Assembly: GCA_013697245.1 (NCBI GenBank)
Contig: JACCXH010000049.1
Location: forward strand, 62,001 to 126,000
Direction: 5' to 3'
DNA from: Bacteroidota bacterium
GTDB taxonomy: Bacteria > Bacteroidota > Bacteroidia > B-17B0 > Aurantibacillaceae
Length of the DNA stretch: 64,000 nucleotides
Part shown: positions 52,454 to 62,163 of the stretch, one piece after another
Layout of the letters: each line of letters begins with the position of its first letter
Position numbering within the stretch: position 1 is the stretch's first letter
Program-made: the position numbers and the translations under genes
Notes under the pieces: generated by a model
The model's database searches: none
Told to the model about the DNA's origin: nothing
Seen by the model: the letters and a program-made list of their open reading frames with translations, nothing else

Positions 52454-55400
52454 TTGAAATTATTTAGACCATTTTTTAAGATCCTATTTATTTGTTTAAT
52501 GACAAATGCCTCTTTCTCACAAAATTTTTTGAACGGAAGCTTTGAAAATAATACATGCGGTGTTAGCGACCAGATCAATTTGGCCAATGCCGGTTTTAAT
52601 GGTTTTATGGCGAACACGAATGCTTTTGGTACAACCGGTAATATGGATATTATTCGTAGTGCCACCTGGGGCGGCGGCGGCGCGCAGCATTGCACATGGT
52701 ATGTTGCCTTAACAGGTAGTGGTACCGATGCTTTTGCAATGACGTTGAACACACCGCTTATTGCCGGAAGCACTTACACCATTTCTTATTACGATAGAAA
52801 AGACCCGGGTTATCCCGGATTTCCTGTACAAATATCTTTATCTACTGTAAATAATGCTGCAGGAACGGTTATTTATACTGCACCTGTGGCACCAACAAAT
52901 AATACATGGGTACAAAGAACGTTTTCTTTTGTTGCACCAAACAACGGTCAATACATTGTAGTAACGCAAAATGGTGGTAACACCAGCTCGTGGGTGCATG
53001 TTGATAATTTTGTAATGAACAATAACACCAGCACAGGTGGATTAAATATTGCGGCAACTGCAACTACTATTTGTATAGGTGGTTCGGCTACATTTACGGT
53101 TTCTGGTGCCAACAGTTATACCTGGAACCCTGCTGCTACTTTAAGTTCAGCTTCTGCAAGTATTGTTACTGCAACACCTCCAACTACAACTATATACTCA
53201 GTTACAGGAAGCAACGGTGGTTGTATCTTAACTGGCAGCATTACTTTAAATGTTATTCCTCCTTCAACTATAGCAGTTACTCCAACATTATCTACCATCT
53301 GCGCCGGCTCTAGTGTGACTTTAACCGCAACGGGTGCTACAACTTATTCATGGTTTCCTGCCACGGCACTTAGCACTACAACTGGAAGTGTAGTGGTTGC
53401 ATCGCCAACAGTTAATACAACTTACACAGTTATTGGTGGTGCGGGTACTTGTACCAGTGCTGCTACAGCGGTCGTTAACATGTCGCCAAACCCAACTATT
53501 ACGGTTGTTAGATCTCCATCGTTGATCTGTAACGGACAAAGTTCTACATTAACCGCCAGTGGCGCTACCAATTATACATGGACTCCTGCAGCAACTTTAA
53601 GTACAGCAACAGGAAGCCAGGTTGTTGCCACACCGCTTGCAACTACAAATTATACAGTTATTGGTGCCTCCGGAACCTGCACAGGTTCTACTGTTGCAAC
53701 AATTAGTGTTAATATTACACCAACCATTGTTGTTACACCAACTTTATCTACGATCTGTTTTGGTTCAAGTACTACTTTAACTGCAAGTGGCGCACCTACA
53801 TTTACATGGGGTCCTGCAGCCGGCTTAAGCACTACATCAGGAAGTATTGTTAGTGCCTCACCAACGGTTACTACCACTTACAGTATTACAAGTGGTGTTG
53901 GTTCTTGCACCAGCAATGTTGTTTCAACGGTTAGTGTTGCCCCAAACCCAACACTAACTATTATTGCTTCTCCTTCATTAATATGTACAGGTTCAAGCGC
54001 TACGTTAACAGCAAACGGGGCTAATAATTACACCTGGTCGCCGGCAGCAAGTTTAAGCGCTTCTTCCGGTAGTGCAGTAGTTTCTACTCCTGCAGGAACA
54101 ACAATTTATACTTTAATAGGTTCTATCGGAAGCTGCACAACATCTGCAGTAAGCACCGTAAGCGTTAATACTATTCCAACGGTTGCAGTGGCAGGTACTT
54201 TTAGTTTATGTGTAGGCAATAACGTTTCATTGACAGCCTCCGGCGCGCCAAGTTATTCGTGGAGCACAGGTGCGTTGACCAATACATTAAATGTTTCTCC
54301 TGCCAGCACAACTATTTATACGGTTACAGGTATTAACTCTAATTGTAGCTCTGTAAATGTGGTAACCGTTACTGCATACCCAGTACCAACGGTTAATATT
54401 AGCGGTAATTTTTCTTTGTGTTTAGGCCAGTCAACTACTTTACAGGCAAATGGCGCTACCAATTATTTATGGAATACTACTGCCAACACATCTACGATAT
54501 TTGTTTCACCATTGGTAACCACTTCTTATACAGTTGTTGGTGCTAACGGAAGTTGTACTAATTCTGCGGTTCAAACTGTCACGTTATTAGCTAATCCGGT
54601 AGTTTCGGCCGTAGGTGCTACTACTATTTGTGCAGGGCAAACTACTCCATTATCTGCCAGCGGTGCAAACACTTATGTGTGGAGCAACAGTGCAGCCGGT
54701 GCCAATATAACGGTTAGCCCTTTTACAACGTCAGTATTTAATGTTATTGGAACGGCCGTTAACGGATGTACTGCATCGGCCGGCGTGCAAATAGATGTTC
54801 AACCAATTCCTTCTATAGGTTTATCGGTAGCGCAACCAAGTATTTGTTTTGGTACTTCAACACAATTAGCCGCCGGTGGCGCGCAAAGTTATGTTTGGTC
54901 TCCTTCATCAAGCCTTAGCTCATCTACAGGTAATGCGGTTAGTGCTTCGCCGGCTACTACTCAAATTTATACAGTTACCGGAACAACCGTTAATGGTCCT
55001 GCCAGTTGCAGCTCTTCTAACACAATAGCATTAACAGTTATAGCAAACGCTACGGTTAATTTATACGGACCAAATTCTATTTGTTTTGGACAAAGTGCTG
55101 ATCTTAATGCGGGAGGCGCTTCAAACAATTACAGCTGGTCACCTTCAAATTCCCTTAATGTAAATTTAGGCGACAATGTTATCGCCACACCAAGCATTAC
55201 TACCACTTACACAGTTGTTGGCGCTTCAACAGGCGGTTTATGTAAAGGCTACAACACCATAACCGTTGTAGTTAATCCATTACCATTGGTTAATGCCGGT
55301 AGAGATACAACTATCTTTTATGGCGATTACGGTATTTTATATGGCAGCACAACCGGCACACTTTATACATGGAGCAGCAGCAACATAGCTTCTTTAAACT

Positions 55401-55819
55401 GCATTAATTGCCCTACAACCTATATTAACCCGGTTTTAAATACCTGTTATGTATTAGAGGTTGTAAATAGTTTTGGTTGTAAAAATACCGACGAAGTTTG
55501 TGTGATAATTGATAAAGACTTTGGTGTTTATTTACCTAACTCATTCACGCCAAATGGCGATGGATTAAATGAAGTCTTCTTCCCAAGAGGATATGGCGTT
55601 ATGGATTATGAACTATACGTATTTGATCGTTGGGGACAAAAATTATATTATGGTAAAGGCAATATTTTAAAAGGTGAGATAGTAGGATGGGATGGAACCT
55701 TTAAAGGACAGACCTGTAAAGACGATGTGTATGTGTATAAGATGATCTATACTAACACAGCTTCCAAGTCGGTTACTAAAGCGGGCAATGTAAATTTACT
55801 GCAAGGTAACAGCCATTAA
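52454..55819 (+). CDS. Large Ig-repeat protein with T9SS type B (CHU_C) domain
   Basis: The product has about 1,121 residues. The best start is TTG 52454, giving MKLFRPFFKILFICLM, a clean signal peptide; a TTG at 52406 adds a poor extension. After a jelly-roll-like N-domain (about 25-200, 'NLANAGFNGFM' to 'WVHVDNFVMNN') come about ten Ig-like modules of 70-85 residues with a 'ICxGxSxTLTASGAxxYxWxP' core. A gliding-motility/CHU_C C-terminal domain follows (VYLPNSFTPNGDGLNEVFFP, YELYVFDRWGQKLY). This is the T9SS type B sorting signal. Probably a large surface adhesin or gliding-associated protein. Confidence 0.88.
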   Translation: MKLFRPFFKILFICLMTNASFSQNFLNGSFENNTCGVSDQINLANAGFNGFMANTNAFGTTGNMDIIRSATWGGGGAQHCTWYVALTGSGTDAFAMTLNTPLIAGSTYTISYYDRKDPGYPGFPVQISLSTVNNAAGTVIYTAPVAPTNNTWVQRTFSFVAPNNGQYIVVTQNGGNTSSWVHVDNFVMNNNTSTGGLNIAATATTICIGGSATFTVSGANSYTWNPAATLSSASASIVTATPPTTTIYSVTGSNGGCILTGSITLNVIPPSTIAVTPTLSTICAGSSVTLTATGATTYSWFPATALSTTTGSVVVASPTVNTTYTVIGGAGTCTSAATAVVNMSPNPTITVVRSPSLICNGQSSTLTASGATNYTWTPAATLSTATGSQVVATPLATTNYTVIGASGTCTGSTVATISVNITPTIVVTPTLSTICFGSSTTLTASGAPTFTWGPAAGLSTTSGSIVSASPTVTTTYSITSGVGSCTSNVVSTVSVAPNPTLTIIASPSLICTGSSATLTANGANNYTWSPAASLSASSGSAVVSTPAGTTIYTLIGSIGSCTTSAVSTVSVNTIPTVAVAGTFSLCVGNNVSLTASGAPSYSWSTGALTNTLNVSPASTTIYTVTGINSNCSSVNVVTVTAYPVPTVNISGNFSLCLGQSTTLQANGATNYLWNTTANTSTIFVSPLVTTSYTVVGANGSCTNSAVQTVTLLANPVVSAVGATTICAGQTTPLSASGANTYVWSNSAAGANITVSPFTTSVFNVIGTAVNGCTASAGVQIDVQPIPSIGLSVAQPSICFGTSTQLAAGGAQSYVWSPSSSLSSSTGNAVSASPATTQIYTVTGTTVNGPASCSSSNTIALTVIANATVNLYGPNSICFGQSADLNAGGASNNYSWSPSNSLNVNLGDNVIATPSITTTYTVVGASTGGLCKGYNTITVVVNPLPLVNAGRDTTIFYGDYGILYGSTTGTLYTWSSSNIASLNCINCPTTYINPVLNTCYVLEVVNSFGCKNTDEVCVIIDKDFGVYLPNSFTPNGDGLNEVFFPRGYGVMDYELYVFDRWGQKLYYGKGNILKGEIVGWDGTFKGQTCKDDVYVYKMIYTNTASKSVTKAGNVNLLQGNSH

Positions 55820-55889
55820 GTGCTAATTAATTTCCGAAGTTTTTTTACTTAATTTAAATTTGATGTTTTCTGATACGTAGAACTGCGTA

Positions 55890-55920
55890 TTTGTTTTATT
55901 TCACTTTTGTTTTAGTTTTG
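55890..55920 (+). promoter_or_regulatory. Consensus Bacteroidota promoter
   Basis: TTTG (55890-55893), exact 19-nt spacer, TAGTTTTG (55913-55920). This matches TTTG-N19-TAnnTTTG without a mismatch and ends 17 nt before the ATG at 55938. Confidence 0.8.
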
Positions 55921-55937
55921 CTTTAAATCCTATTATC

Positions 55938-57179
55938 ATGAAAAAAATTACTAAAGTTTTGTTTTTTATTTCCTGTATTGCCATTTCAAAAGTAAATGCG
56001 CAATGGAACCAAATTGGCTATTTAGCTATTACACCAGATACTGCTAACAACGTAGGCACCTTTGCCGGTTTTGGCTCAAATATGTATGCAGCATCCAACA
56101 AAGGGCTTTTTAGAAGTACCGATAATGGAAACAACTGGACTAATTTAACCTATGCTGTACCCGTAACGCAATCGCTTAGCATGGTTTCGGTTTGGGAAGA
56201 ATCAGTAAGTGTTATTTATGCAGGATCGGACAAACGTTTGTATAAAAGCACTAACAGCGGTAGTACCTGGACATGGATTCCGTTATCAATTGATAGCATG
56301 AGCATTAGTGAAATTAATCGCTCAGGAAGTAATCTTATTTTTTCATACAATAAAAATTTTAATAAAGGCGGTGTGTTTTACTCTCCCGATAATGGAACTA
56401 CCTGGAACCAAGCTACCGGAATACCAGCTACAAACCCTATGTTTGATATTCATGTGGAAGGCGATACTGTTTATGTAGCAGGTACCGGTGGTATTTACAA
56501 GAGCATAAATAAAGGTGTTAATTTTTCTTTTTTAGGAAACGGAACTAATGTAGGATTAAGAACTATTACACGCCATGCAACAAAATTAATTGCAGGTGAT
56601 GCGGGAGGAACCGGAATGTATGTTAGTACTAATGGTGGTACAACTTGGACATTGGCTAACGCAACCGTATTTGGAGGTTTTTGCCAAGTAATTTCTGTTG
56701 AACAGGCTCCCGGTATTATTGTTACAGCAGTTACAGGTGGAACAGCATGTAGTGGAACGGGAAATGCTTCCATAAAAATGTCGGTAGATGGCGGAACAAA
56801 TTGGTCAACCTTTATGACGAACCTTAATTCCGGTTTTTACCCCAGGTTAGGTACTAATTCAGGTCACACTTCTTTTTTTACGCTTACAGGAAATAAAATA
56901 TATCGTACCAATGCTGTTACGGGACTAAAAAAATATGAGTCGGATCCTGCTGCGAAATTGTTTTTTGATGCAGACAAGAATTTAAATATTCAAATTCCTA
57001 ATTCAACCAATGTGGACATAAAGATATTCTCTGTTTCGGGAACTTTGATGTACAAAAACACTTTTTCAGAAAGCGAACTTAAAATTAGCGAACTTTCAAA
57101 TGCTGCACCGGGAGTGTATTTTGTAATGATGAGCTCCGGCAATAAAGTTGCTACACAAAAAATATTAAAACAAGAATAA
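55938..57179 (+). CDS. YCF48/BNR-like propeller protein, T9SS type A sorting domain
   Basis: The 413-residue product has a signal peptide (1-21, VNAQ). A seven-bladed-type propeller follows with clear repeats 'GLFRSTDNGNNWTNL', 'RLYKSTNSGSTWTWI', 'GVFYSPDNGTTWNQA', 'GIYKSINKGVNF', 'GMYVSTNGGTTWTLA' and 'SIKMSVDGGTNWSTF', characteristic of BNR/sialidase or YCF48-like propellers. A T9SS type A domain (about 340-413, ...IFSVSGTLMYKN, PGVYFVMM) closes it, without the usual YPNP opening. Catalytic residues were not found, so binding is more likely than hydrolysis. It has its own promoter 119 nt after the preceding gene. Confidence 0.87.
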   Translation: MKKITKVLFFISCIAISKVNAQWNQIGYLAITPDTANNVGTFAGFGSNMYAASNKGLFRSTDNGNNWTNLTYAVPVTQSLSMVSVWEESVSVIYAGSDKRLYKSTNSGSTWTWIPLSIDSMSISEINRSGSNLIFSYNKNFNKGGVFYSPDNGTTWNQATGIPATNPMFDIHVEGDTVYVAGTGGIYKSINKGVNFSFLGNGTNVGLRTITRHATKLIAGDAGGTGMYVSTNGGTTWTLANATVFGGFCQVISVEQAPGIIVTAVTGGTACSGTGNASIKMSVDGGTNWSTFMTNLNSGFYPRLGTNSGHTSFFTLTGNKIYRTNAVTGLKKYESDPAAKLFFDADKNLNIQIPNSTNVDIKIFSVSGTLMYKNTFSESELKISELSNAAPGVYFVMMSSGNKVATQKILKQE

Positions 57180-57236
57180 TCGATCTTATTTGCAATTAAA
57201 ATTATTTAAGATCAATTGGTAAGGCGGGAAGGTAGT

Positions 57237-58202
57237 TTATCCTATTATTTTAATAACCACGTTTCCTGTTTTCTCGCCTTTATCAACATATTTTGTAGCT
57301 TCTATAATATCGTCCAATACATAAACCTTATCGATAACTGCTTTGTATTTTCCTTCTTCAATTAATTTCTTAAAAAAGGCAATATCTTCTTTCGTATCTT
57401 TCGGTATGGGAAAAATTACTTTTTTTCCTCCCGTAAATGAAGTGAGTAATGCCATCCAGATATTTTGCGAGTAGGGCCCCAATTCGGTAGAAAAATAAAT
57501 ACCTTTTGGTTTCAGTAATTTTTTACATTTAAAAAAAGTACTTTTTCCAACCGCATCAAAAATAAAATCGTAAGATCCGGCACCTTTGGTAAAATCTTCT
57601 TTGGTATGGTCAATCACTTCATCGGCTCCTAACGATTTTATTAGTTCCATATTTTTTGTATTGCTTGTTGCGGTAACTTCAGCACCAAAATATTTTGCCA
57701 ATTGAACACCCGCAGAGCCTATGGATCCTGTTGCGCCATTGATCAAAATTTTATGGCCTTTATTTAATTTAATTTTTTTAAAGTAGGTTAATGCCAACCA
57801 CGGCCCTTCGCAAGATGCGGCAGCCTCTTCGTAACTGGCGTTTGAAGGCATGGTTGTAATAGAACCACTTTCTTTTACGCAAATGTATTCGGCGTGCGCA
57901 CCGAATTTCATACATTTTAATCCAAACACTTTATCGCCAATTTTAAATGTTTTTACATCTTTACCAATGGCTTCAACTTCTCCTGCCAATTCAGTTCCTA
58001 ATATGTGATTTTTTGGTTTAAATAAACCACCTACAACCCTTACAGCAAAATATTCTGCTTTACGAAACCCACAATCGGTGCGGTTAACAGTACTTGCATG
58101 AATTTTTATTAATACCTCGTTATCTTTTTGAACAGGTTTTGGTACATCTGTTAACCTAAGAACTTCGGGCGGACCATATTTAGTGTAAATAACTGCTTTC
58201 AT
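57237..58202 (-). CDS. NAD(P)-dependent quinone-oxidoreductase-like alcohol dehydrogenase
   Basis: The product has 321 residues from ATG 58202; the TTG nine bases upstream is less likely, as MKAVIYTKYGPPEVLRL is the normal family start. It is a medium-chain dehydrogenase with an N-terminal GroES-like part (LGTELAGEVEAIGKDV) and a Rossmann motif (GATGSIGSAGVQLAKYFGAEV). Zinc-binding Cys are absent or unclear, so the zeta-crystallin-like/quinone reductase group is the best fit. The gene is alone on this strand. Confidence 0.9.
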   Translation of the reverse strand: MKAVIYTKYGPPEVLRLTDVPKPVQKDNEVLIKIHASTVNRTDCGFRKAEYFAVRVVGGLFKPKNHILGTELAGEVEAIGKDVKTFKIGDKVFGLKCMKFGAHAEYICVKESGSITTMPSNASYEEAAASCEGPWLALTYFKKIKLNKGHKILINGATGSIGSAGVQLAKYFGAEVTATSNTKNMELIKSLGADEVIDHTKEDFTKGAGSYDFIFDAVGKSTFFKCKKLLKPKGIYFSTELGPYSQNIWMALLTSFTGGKKVIFPIPKDTKEDIAFFKKLIEEGKYKAVIDKVYVLDDIIEATKYVDKGEKTGNVVIKIIG

Positions 58203-58250
58203 ATAGGTCAAATTTAAGTTATTTATAATTATAAGAAGCGTTAAACATTT

Positions 58251-59291
58251 TTATTCTGCTTTAAAATAATTTGAGTTCTGTTTACCTTCGGTTACTTCGG
58301 TTAATGTATTGTTACTATAAATAAATTTTCGTCCGCTAAAAAAAGCATCATAATAATTGGTGTATAAGGTCACGTTAATTTTTGCGCCTCCTTTTATTTT
58401 CTTTAAAAAAATTTGCACCGGTGGATAACCCACCGGAAAAATAGTAAGTCCAAATATTCTTTTATCATTTAGTTTTATATAATTTTTGTTGAATGGAATT
58501 TTAAAACTATTACGGTCAATCGTACTTTTTGTTGAACTGATACTTTGAGCACCTTCTATATCTATCAATTCTCCGTTATCGTTAAATAAGGAAATTAAAA
58601 TGGTTCTGTCCGAATCTTTTTCTGTAAAACTAAAACGCGGTTCAATCAGAGGTTTAAGATCTTTGGCTCCTAAATAAAGTGTGTCGTTCTTTTCAATACA
58701 CGAACCTTCATAGGTATATTCTTTCATATCCGGACACCAGATCTTATCGGGTGTTAGGCTATAATTAAAAGTATTGTTCTTATTTATCCGAAGAATCCCT
58801 TCTTTGCATATTGCGGACAGTTTATCACCTTCTTCATTAACGGGATAATATTCTCCGGCAAATTTGTTGGTAATGATACCTTTTTCCGGCTTTCGAACAA
58901 TATTTACAAATTTATAAAACAACTTGTAACCATTGCCATGATCATACTCAGAGATCAGGAGGTCGTATTCAATTTCACAATTTCTTAACGTGTCAAAATT
59001 ACTTGGGTCTGTATACATTGGAAAATCTTCGAGGCTACCTTTTTGTTTATTATAAATGGTACCCTTACCAAAAAAAAGTGGTGAATAGGATAAATCATTC
59101 CGGACAACTATATATTTTAGATTACTTATAACTAGTAATCTATCTATCTCAAATAATCTTATTTCATTGTTAGGTAGTAATATTTCATGAACATCGTAAC
59201 CGGTTTTATTATTTATTTTTAATGTAAGATTCTGGGTTGTTAAGAAATTTAAAAACCCAAAAATGAAAAGCAACAAAAATATAGTTCTCAT
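58251..59291 (-). CDS. Exported hypothetical protein
   Basis: The 346-residue product has a signal peptide (about 1-20, LNFLTTQN). The mature part is mostly beta, with a central region about 140-215 (NEEGDKLSAICKEGILRINKNNTFNYS, Cys pair in IWCPDMKEYTYEGSC) typical of lipocalin-like stress or barrier domains, but this is a loose impression. No family is recognised. It is between the dehydrogenase and the ParB-like operon and does not look cotranscribed with either. Confidence 0.6.
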   Translation of the reverse strand: MRTIFLLLFIFGFLNFLTTQNLTLKINNKTGYDVHEILLPNNEIRLFEIDRLLVISNLKYIVVRNDLSYSPLFFGKGTIYNKQKGSLEDFPMYTDPSNFDTLRNCEIEYDLLISEYDHGNGYKLFYKFVNIVRKPEKGIITNKFAGEYYPVNEEGDKLSAICKEGILRINKNNTFNYSLTPDKIWCPDMKEYTYEGSCIEKNDTLYLGAKDLKPLIEPRFSFTEKDSDRTILISLFNDNGELIDIEGAQSISSTKSTIDRNSFKIPFNKNYIKLNDKRIFGLTIFPVGYPPVQIFLKKIKGGAKINVTLYTNYYDAFFSGRKFIYSNNTLTEVTEGKQNSNYFKAE

Positions 59292-59469
59292 AAATTTATA
59301 TTTAACTCTAAATTATCTTTTTGCTTGTGGGTATTTTACGGTCTTTTATAACTGGTAAGTTTTTATTTTCTAAATGCTTATAGAACCCTTTTTTATTGGA
59401 CAATTTATAGTATAAATTTTTCAAGCCCAACAGTTTTATTTTTCCGGTTTGGCCGGCATAATTCCCGAT

Positions 59470-59841
59470 CTAAACTATTTTGCAGGGTATAATAGCATCT
59501 TCATCAAATGCATATACAGCGCAGAGCCTATGGTAACCATCGGCTATAATTACTTTTGAATTTGTTGTATTTCGAACAAGAAGTATTGGAGATAATTTAT
59601 CTCCCGCTTTAATTTTATGAACATCTTTTTCTACATGCGAATTGCTAATGCCCAATAGCGATAGAGATGAAGCCCTGAAAATATCTTTTGCTTTATACTC
59701 AGAAATTTTAGCCATTCTTAATTTCTTTACTATTTTTTTTGAATTATCTATTTCCAGTAAGAGCGACAAGTAAGATTGTGCCGCAGGATAATTATGTTCT
59801 TCAGGTTTTTTGTACCAATTTATATTTTGTTGTTTTTTCAT
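59470..59841 (-). CDS. Small ParB-like nuclease-fold protein
   Basis: The 123-residue product ends in a ParB/Srx-like core: LSPILLVRNTTNSKVIIADG followed by YHRLCAVYAFDEDA, including the 'DGYHRLxA' motif seen in ParB-N domains. No helix-turn-helix is present, so it is not a chromosome partition factor; the fold also occurs in sulfiredoxins and CTPases. It is the last gene of the operon with the M19 peptidase and PLP enzyme (17-nt gaps). Confidence 0.72.
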   Translation of the reverse strand: MKKQQNINWYKKPEEHNYPAAQSYLSLLLEIDNSKKIVKKLRMAKISEYKAKDIFRASSLSLLGISNSHVEKDVHKIKAGDKLSPILLVRNTTNSKVIIADGYHRLCAVYAFDEDAIIPCKIV

Positions 59842-59858
59842 CTTAAGTAAAATAGTGA

Positions 59859-60842
59859 TTAACTCCAGGTTCTTTTTATAAACTCAAATACATTTTTATG
59901 ACTCATGCCTTCTAAAAATCCTACGGGTACTTTTCCTTCTAAATTAGTTAATAGAGTAGGGTAACAGCTTGCGTCTTCTTTATCTTTATGGTAATAAGGC
60001 ACACGTTTTGGATCGGGCTCGCTTGCAAAAAAATAATCGGCGCCAAAACACATCGTATTTTCTCCGCCAATTTTAATGCCATGCAAAACATGATCGTAAA
60101 AAATATTAGGATCATCGTTATTTAAAAATGCCCGTAAAAAATTTAAACCAATTATACCTTTGCGTTTAATAATTTCTTTTGCAAGATCATCTGGCAAATT
60201 ACGTGGGTGATCGAATACGGCGCGGAAATTAGAGTGACTGGCAATTAATGGAATATCCAATTTATGTTTTTCAATATGTTCTAATTGTCCATAGGCTAAG
60301 GCATCGCTGGTATGTGAAAGATCGAGCGCAATTTTTTTGCCGCTCATATAGTCCAGCAGTTTTTTGCCATCGTCTTTTAAGCCCGCTTTTGTATAATTGC
60401 CGCCACCAAAACGGTTCTCGCCATGGTGTGTAAAGCTTATATAAATAACACGTTCAACATTCGATATGATCTTCTCTAATTTTTTAAATCCATTCTCTAT
60501 GGGTTCATCTTCTTCGCAAAAGCCGGATGCGTTTTCAATTGAGACAACCATACCGGTCTTGTCAGAATTAAATGCAGCGTTTAACGAAGCCACATCTTTT
60601 ACTAAGGCCAAACGGTCTTTGTTATTTACCTGCAGCTCCTTAAAGATCTCGCTTTCCTTTAAACCTGTTTCGGAGCTTCCTTTTTCGGTGCCGGTATAAA
60701 TAGCCATTACCTGTAGTTTTACATTGCCTGCTCTTAAAGCATTAAGGTTACAACCAATTCCGGGGAAGAAAGGCTCGGCGCCAGGGACATACTCCAGGTA
60801 AGAGAGCAGGTCGCAATGCATATCAATGATTGGATAATTCAT
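59859..60842 (-). CDS. Membrane dipeptidase (M19, renal dipeptidase-like)
   Basis: The 327-residue zinc-dependent enzyme has H9 and D11 (IDMHCDLL), a second metal cluster (E102-type bridge around VVSIENASGFC; HTSDAL; SHSNFRAVFDHPRNLPD) and the GADYFF block that precedes the substrate-binding loop. M19 members cleave dipeptides, including D-residue-containing ones. No signal peptide is seen. It sits 17 nt downstream of the Tat-exported PLP enzyme gene. Confidence 0.9.
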   Translation of the reverse strand: MNYPIIDMHCDLLSYLEYVPGAEPFFPGIGCNLNALRAGNVKLQVMAIYTGTEKGSSETGLKESEIFKELQVNNKDRLALVKDVASLNAAFNSDKTGMVVSIENASGFCEEDEPIENGFKKLEKIISNVERVIYISFTHHGENRFGGGNYTKAGLKDDGKKLLDYMSGKKIALDLSHTSDALAYGQLEHIEKHKLDIPLIASHSNFRAVFDHPRNLPDDLAKEIIKRKGIIGLNFLRAFLNNDDPNIFYDHVLHGIKIGGENTMCFGADYFFASEPDPKRVPYYHKDKEDASCYPTLLTNLEGKVPVGFLEGMSHKNVFEFIKRTWS

Positions 60843-60859
60843 TTTCGTTTTATTAAATA

Positions 60860-62029
60860 TTATATCAGTGACTTTTTAAAGGCATCAATTATGTACTCCG
60901 TATTTTGATATAGAAGTGTTTCATTTACCAAGAGGTCTATTTGATTTTTTTCGTTCGGGTAGTTGACAGCAATTTTAAAACTCTCATACAATTTTTTACA
61001 AAAATTCTCACCCGAAACTTCTTTTGGTAATTGTAATGTATATATATTACTGCCGCCACTTATTTCAGTTATTTGTAGGCCTTTAATTTTATTGAGCTCA
61101 ACAAAAACCTCTCCTGATCTTTTTTTAGCGTCTGCAAAACGGGTATCAACACCATTTAGCTTGTGCAGTGCCATAGCAGCGTTAAACCAGTTCTCGGCCA
61201 TATTGCCGCCGTGAATTTTAATCAGGTGTGGCATTTTGTCTATTATTACTTTTGGCCCACACAAAACAGCACCGGCACCGGCTCCTAAATATTTGTATAG
61301 CGAAATATACACCGTATCGAAATTAGCGGTATAATCTTTTATAGCAACGCCCGACCACGCAGCAGCGATAAAAAGCCTGGCCCCATCCAAATGCATTTTA
61401 ATATTTTTGCTTTTGCAGTAAGCGCTTATTTTTTTTATTTCATCAATAGGTACAATGCCACCGTTCGTTCGGCGCACCGGGTTTTCAATAGATACTGCCC
61501 CAACGCCGCTTTCAAAAACTTCTTCCTCCTGCAAATTTTCAATGGCACGTTGTAACTCCGCAGCTGTAAAATGGGTCTTGTTTTTTGCAAGTGGCATTAG
61601 GCGTTTATTAAAGACCGACTGCGCGGCATCAGCCTCATCACGATATACATGACTTGTATCCTGCACAAATATTTTTGTTTTTTCTTCGCTCAATACTGAA
61701 ATTGCTAATTGGTTGGCCATTGTACCACTCGGCATAAAAATGGCGCTTTCTTTTCCGGTAAGCTCTGCGAATTTTTTCTCTAATTCTTCTACAACACCAC
61801 CCGAAGCGTATTGATCCCTTTTTATGGGATGGCTTACATTTATTTTCTGAAGTTCGTTAATATACTCTGATGTTCTAAATGTAACGCCGTCGCTATAAAA
61901 ATTAACCAAAGGTGTACTCGGATCGCCTAAGAATTTTTCGTTGGCTAATACAGAATTAAAAGGAATTAGTGCGGGCAACATAACAATGCCTGAGGTTTTT
62001 AAGAAAGATCTTCTGTTTATAGAGTCCAT
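60860..62029 (-). CDS. Tat-exported threonine-aldolase/beta-eliminating lyase family protein
   Basis: The 389-residue fold-type I PLP enzyme has the threonine-aldolase arrangement: 'FYSDGVTFRTSEY', 'MPSGTMANQLAISVL' (PLP-phosphate region), 'HLDGARLFIAA' and the Schiff-base lysine K246 in YISLYKYLGAG. The N-terminus (1-29) is a twin-arginine signal (NRRSFLK, hydrophobic TSGIVMLPALIPFN, ending VLAN), unusual for this family, which is normally cytosolic. PLP enzymes need the cofactor inserted before Tat export, consistent with a folded substrate. It is first in an operon with M19 and ParB-like genes and has a consensus promoter. Confidence 0.85.
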   Translation of the reverse strand: MDSINRRSFLKTSGIVMLPALIPFNSVLANEKFLGDPSTPLVNFYSDGVTFRTSEYINELQKINVSHPIKRDQYASGGVVEELEKKFAELTGKESAIFMPSGTMANQLAISVLSEEKTKIFVQDTSHVYRDEADAAQSVFNKRLMPLAKNKTHFTAAELQRAIENLQEEEVFESGVGAVSIENPVRRTNGGIVPIDEIKKISAYCKSKNIKMHLDGARLFIAAAWSGVAIKDYTANFDTVYISLYKYLGAGAGAVLCGPKVIIDKMPHLIKIHGGNMAENWFNAAMALHKLNGVDTRFADAKKRSGEVFVELNKIKGLQITEISGGSNIYTLQLPKEVSGENFCKKLYESFKIAVNYPNEKNQIDLLVNETLLYQNTEYIIDAFKKSLI

Positions 62030-62057
62030 TTTAATGCAATTTTAAATATTAATCATT

Positions 62058-62088
62058 TAAAGATACAAATGCTTCGCTATTTCGCAAA
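62058..62088 (-). promoter_or_regulatory. Promoter of the PLP-dipeptidase operon
   Basis: On the minus strand, TTTG (62088-62085), exact 19-nt spacer, TATCTTTA (62065-62058); one mismatch from TAnnTTTG. The implied leader before ATG at 62029 is about 20 nt. Confidence 0.65.
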
Positions 62089-62163
62089 GAAATGTAGTTA
62101 AAAGACAAGTTTATAATTTAAATCGCTACAGTGTGTAATAGAAAACTGTGTATAAAATGCAAA

